Source: an uncultured Chlorobiaceae bacterium
GTDB lineage: Bacteria; Bacteroidota; Chlorobiia; Chlorobiales; Chlorobiaceae
NCBI GenBank assembly: GCA_903929845.1
Contig: CAIYWF010000063.1
Span: forward strand, 1 to 9,067
Length of the DNA: 9,067 nucleotides
Direction: 5' to 3'
Part shown: positions 6,735 to 9,067 of the stretch, piece by piece
How the letters are laid out: every line of letters begins with the position of its first letter
How positions within the stretch are numbered: the stretch's first letter is position 1
Position numbers and translations under genes: made by a program
The notes under the pieces: model-generated
Told to the model about the DNA's origin: nothing
Databases searched by the model: none
What the model saw: the letters and a program-made list of their open reading frames with translations, nothing else

Positions 6735-8223
6735 TCAGAAAGAAAAACTCATTGCTGCATTTACCTTTACCTCTTTAGGAAGCTCGTGGCCATCAATCGT
6801 AAACGTATTTGTAGCAAAAGCGCCATCAACATCCAGCAGAAAAAGTTTGAATCCGGCTGTTAACACATTACCGTTGGAACCGGCAAGGTTTTTGTAGGCG
6901 CCACCACGTAATTTTAGCCAAGATGCCGGTTTAAACTCAGCTCCCCCGCCAAAATTCCTGCTTTTGATTGAACTCCCTACAAGAGAACCAGGAGAAACTG
7001 TTTCATTTTCCGTTAAATCCAGATCGGCTGCCAATGAAACCCACCCGACAGGTTCAATCGCAACACCGGTACGAACCTGTGGTTTCAGCTCAACAGCGCT
7101 GCTTTGAACAGACGTTGCTTTTACAGTATCATGATAGATTGGGCCATCAAACTTTGGTGAGTTAATGTTTTTAGCCACAAGACCGATGTTGAGCCAGTTC
7201 TCATATTTGTACAGGGCGCCAATGTCAATACCAATTGACGAGGAGCTTTTTTTGTTATCGGTGATATCGTTGATAATGTCTTTTGCATTAACATTATTGG
7301 GTCTGTTGACCAGTAACACCTCATTCTGATACACTGTGCCGGTAATCACCTTGCCTGTAATACCCAGTCCCAGCTTACCTTTTTTGCCAATATCAAACGG
7401 GTGACCGTATGATACAGGTATTTCGATATACTGGAAAGCTTTCGTCATAACGCTGGTAGTATTTTTGTTCAGCGTGTTGGTGCCGGAAGCATTCAGGATG
7501 GGAAGGGTTTTATCAGTTATGGTCGACAGCGCAGTCGCCGGATCAATACCACTGCCATTCAACTGAGTATCAATAGCATTTGCCAATTGTGCGGCATTGA
7601 CAGTAGCATCTTTAGCTGCGATTGCCTCAGTTAATTTTGTCAATTGTGTCGCTGAAAAGTATCCTGATGCTGTATTTCCTGTTCCAGCCGCATGAGCCAA
7701 CCCTGCAACAGTGAGGGCAGCACCGGCAACTTGTGTGTTTGGCAGAATATTGGTCATGTCAGCTACTGGCATCACATAGCCTTCTAGTCCGCCATAAATG
7801 CCAAATGAGATGTTTTTGATGGAAATGCTGACCGGAGGCGATAACATTTATTGCAATATTACCTTTCCGTGTATTGATGTCATTAAAAATAGAGAGTGTT
7901 TTTACAACGTCACCCACTTCATTAACACCGGCTGTTGTTGTATTGAAGTTTTTTACGTTATCAAAATCAATATTTGAAAGGTGATCAATATTTTCTGCCA
8001 ATCCATCACTGCCTCTAATACCAACACCAACACCGGCATTCAAGGCGAAAGAGGATTTACTGAACGCTCCGGCTGCGGGGTTCCAGTATGAAGTCAATGA
8101 GCCGTTGTTTCGGGCGACACCTGCGCCACCCATACCCATCGCTCCCGGAGTCTGGAATTCTACACCTTGCGCGATTCCAGGCATCGAAATGAGAAATGAA
8201 ACAATTGCCACCATTTTTTTCAT
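6735..8223 (-). pseudogene. Frameshifted TraF_2/FadL-like outer-membrane beta-barrel protein
   Basis: Two overlapping minus-strand frames together make one protein of about 495 residues. The N-terminal part (start 8223, own stop at 7759-7761) begins with a signal peptide (MKKMVAIVSFLISMPGIAQG) and continues with PGAMGMGGAGVARNNGSLTSYWNPAA, typical of the family named after conjugation protein TraF (Pfam TraF_2) and related to FadL-type barrels. The C-terminal part carries SSIGIDIGALYKYENWLNIGLVAKNINSPKF (here in pieces: IGIDIGALYKYE, then LVAKNINSPKF), VRTGVAIEP, AADLDLTEN and a terminal MSFSF ending in Phe, as beta-barrel proteins do. Joining the frames by dropping one base within CCGG (7832-7835) gives VIASVSISIKNISFGIYGG. 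The frame of the second part has a TAA at 7848-7850, so it cannot extend further upstream. Substrate is unknown; despite the family name nothing suggests conjugation. A sequencing error would make this an intact gene. Confidence 0.8.
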
Positions 8224-8229
8224 GCGGGA

Positions 8230-8236
8230 CTCCTTT
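8230..8236 (-). promoter_or_regulatory. Strong ribosome binding site of the outer-membrane gene
   Basis: The minus strand reads AAAGGAG, 6 bases before the ATG at 8223-8221. It is the clearest Shine-Dalgarno sequence of any full-size gene in the window and fixes the start in front of the signal peptide. No convincing promoter hexamers were found further upstream. Confidence 0.8.
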
Positions 8237-8316
8237 TATTTAGCGTGAGAAGAGATGAAATAATTTTGCTATACAAGGCAAAAAGCCAAAATTCTTAGTG
8301 AAATGAAAGTACTGAA

Positions 8317-8340
8317 TTTAAGTAAATTTTACTGCTTAAA
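8317..8340. repeat. AT-rich inverted repeat upstream of the outer-membrane gene
   Basis: TTTAAG (8317-8322) and CTTAAA (8335-8340) flank an alternative inner dyad, AGTAAA-T-TTTACT (8321-8333). The site lies about 95 bases before the minus-strand start codon. It is suitable in position and symmetry for an operator, but dyads of this kind arise easily in AT-rich DNA. Confidence 0.3.
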
Positions 8341-8380
8341 AAAGCAATTCAGCAAATCGAAGAAAATGCTCATTGTTTTA

Positions 8381-8442
8381 AAGCCCCGGCGGGGCGGCAT
8401 GTTGGTAGCGAAAAACAAAGCCACCCTCCCTCTTTTTCTTTT
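8381..8442 (+). repeat. GC-rich palindrome with conserved-looking tail (candidate dispersed repeat)
   Basis: GCCCC (8383-8387) and GGGGC (8391-8395) form a tight stem with a GGC loop. The tail GGCATGTTGGTAGCGAAAAA follows (8396-8415), then a pyrimidine tract of 19 bases at 8424-8442. It stands out from AT-rich surroundings. It does not end a gene on either strand, because the neighbouring gene diverges away from it. From memory, short hairpins with a tail like ATGTTTGTAGAAA recur between genes in Bacteroidetes/Chlorobi genomes. I could not check this, and only one good copy lies in the window. Boundaries are approximate. Confidence 0.5.
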
Positions 8443-8538
8443 GGTATCACTGGTTGAAGTGTCATGTTAAAAGGAGTTTCTTGGGAAGAGATCTGATCCT
8501 GACTTTTCTGTAATTACTGCTCAAGCTTCTCTTGCATT

Positions 8539-8560
8539 CTGAAAAATGTTTTCTTTTCAG
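8539..8560. repeat. Inverted repeat upstream of tRNA-Arg
   Basis: CTGAAAA (8539-8545) and TTTTCAG (8554-8560) form a 7-bp perfect dyad with an 8-base spacer, ending 39 bases before the tRNA. It resembles the CAGAAAA/TTTTCTG dyad before mutL in size and composition. A role in tRNA transcription is possible but unsupported. Confidence 0.3.
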
Positions 8561-8599
8561 TACATTAAGCAATCAGTTTTCAAAGCTTTTTTTTCTTAT

Positions 8600-8672
8600 G
8601 CCCTTGTAGCTCAGTGGATAGAGCAACAGTTTCCTAAACTGTAGGTCGGCGGTTCGAGTCTGCCCGAGGGCA
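8600..8672 (+). tRNA. tRNA-Arg (anticodon CCU)
   Basis: A complete cloverleaf can be drawn. The acceptor stem is GCCCTTG (8600-8606) with CGAGGGC (8665-8671), including one G-U pair. The D arm is GCTC/GAGC. The anticodon stem is ACAGT/ACTGT around the loop TTCCTAA, placing CCT at 8633-8635. The variable loop is AGGTC. The T arm is GGCGG/CTGCC around TTCGAGT. The discriminator base is A. It reads AGG arginine codons, which occur in the genes here. CCA is not encoded (CTT follows), so it must be added by nucleotidyltransferase. A seven-T run at 8674-8680 probably terminates the transcript. Confidence 0.96.
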
Positions 8673-8749
8673 CTTTTTTTAGCAGTCAGCTTTTCCTGTC
8701 CATTTCGGTATTTTTTTTGCTCGCATTTCAAGGTCGCCATTCCAAAAGT

Positions 8750-9067
8750 ATGAAGCTTGTCAGAATTATTTTTTTCATTCTGTTGCTGCTTTTTGCGGTT
8801 GATGTCGGTCGCTACTTTTTTTATCCCAATGTTGAACAGTTGGTGGACGAAAATCCTTCCAAAACAGCGTTTATGGAGTACCGTGAGGCTGAGTGGAAAC
8901 GAGATGGGTTCAGCGATAAAACAATTGAACAGAAATGGGTGCCGTTACGCAAGGTTTCACAGAACCTTATCAAGGCGGTTCTGATAGGCGAGGACGACAA
9001 GTTCTGGCAGCATGAGGGTTTTGATTATCAGGCGATTGAGCGAGCATTGGAAAAAAACATTCTTGCC
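8750..9067 (+). CDS. mtgA: Monofunctional biosynthetic peptidoglycan transglycosylase, 5' part (runs off window)
   Basis: This enzyme polymerises lipid II into glycan strands at the outer face of the cytoplasmic membrane. The first 106 codons are present and the frame is open to the window edge. The start is ATG 8750. It is followed by MKLVR and a hydrophobic stretch (about residues 6-17), which would be the single membrane anchor with the catalytic domain outside. The first glycosyltransferase-51 motif is intact at 81-92: EDDKFWQHEGFD, matching the EDxxFxxHxGxD pattern, with Glu81 as the expected catalytic residue. Later motifs, and hence proof that it lacks a transpeptidase domain, lie beyond the window. 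The monofunctional call rests on the short N-terminus and overall resemblance. A class A penicillin-binding protein is the alternative. No clear ribosome site is seen. It lies 77 bases after tRNA-Arg on the same strand. Confidence 0.85.
   Translation, partial: MKLVRIIFFILLLLFAVDVGRYFFYPNVEQLVDENPSKTAFMEYREAEWKRDGFSDKTIEQKWVPLRKVSQNLIKAVLIGEDDKFWQHEGFDYQAIERALEKNILA

Larger units (their letters stand above)
8224..8599. other. 376-base gene-free region between the outer-membrane gene and tRNA-Arg
   Basis: This stretch is AT-rich apart from one GC-rich island. In order it holds the ribosome site of the minus-strand gene (8230-8236), an AT-rich inverted repeat (8317-8340), a GC-rich palindrome with a pyrimidine tract (8381-8442), and a second inverted repeat (8539-8560). 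I see no supportable coding sequence; the longest short frames lack conserved features. Confidence 0.7.

Noticed and set aside
7759..7847. Programmed frameshifting joining the two halves of the outer-membrane protein.
   Set aside because: No slippery heptamer or homopolymer is seen at the junction and the family is not known for recoding. Mutation or sequencing error is simpler.
6735..8223. Conjugation (TraF) function suggested by the family name.
   Set aside because: No other transfer genes are present. The signal peptide, barrel-like strands and terminal Phe fit a general outer-membrane protein.
8464..8496. Short frame MLKGVSWEEI in the gene-free region.
   Set aside because: Ten codons, no ribosome site upstream, no recognisable feature.

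Overview
The window reads as an ordinary chromosomal segment of a green sulfur bacterium (Chlorobiaceae, Chlorobium/Pelodictyon type). This rests on recognisable protein sequences (F1 gamma subunit, ThrA-type aspartokinase/homoserine dehydrogenase, CinA, endonuclease-type MutL, MtgA), frequent weak or absent Shine-Dalgarno sequences, and moderate base composition. The lineage is inferred from protein resemblance and was not tested by any search.

Layout, left to right. The 3' part of atpG (plus strand) ends in a strong intrinsic terminator. A roughly 120-base leader follows, with a 12-codon ORF behind a good ribosome binding site and a hairpin with a U-tract. Next come thrA (bifunctional aspartokinase-homoserine dehydrogenase) and, 13 bases later, cinA. 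A 237-base intergenic stretch with two stem-loops precedes mutL. mutL converges on a minus-strand outer-membrane protein gene of the TraF_2/FadL-like type, which is split by a single-base frameshift. A 376-base gene-free, mostly AT-rich region follows. It holds a GC-rich palindrome with a distinctive tail, which looks like a dispersed repeat. The window ends with tRNA-Arg(CCU) and the 5' part of mtgA (peptidoglycan glycosyltransferase).

Most genes are housekeeping: ATP synthesis, aspartate-family amino acids, NMN recycling, mismatch repair, translation and cell-wall synthesis. thrA and cinA are probably co-transcribed. mutL is likely a separate unit. I see no CRISPR array, insertion sequence, prophage or defence locus. 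The least explained parts are non-coding: the possible attenuator-like thrA leader, the paired stem-loops before mutL, and the palindromic repeat before the tRNA. The frameshift in the outer-membrane gene is the main coding anomaly.
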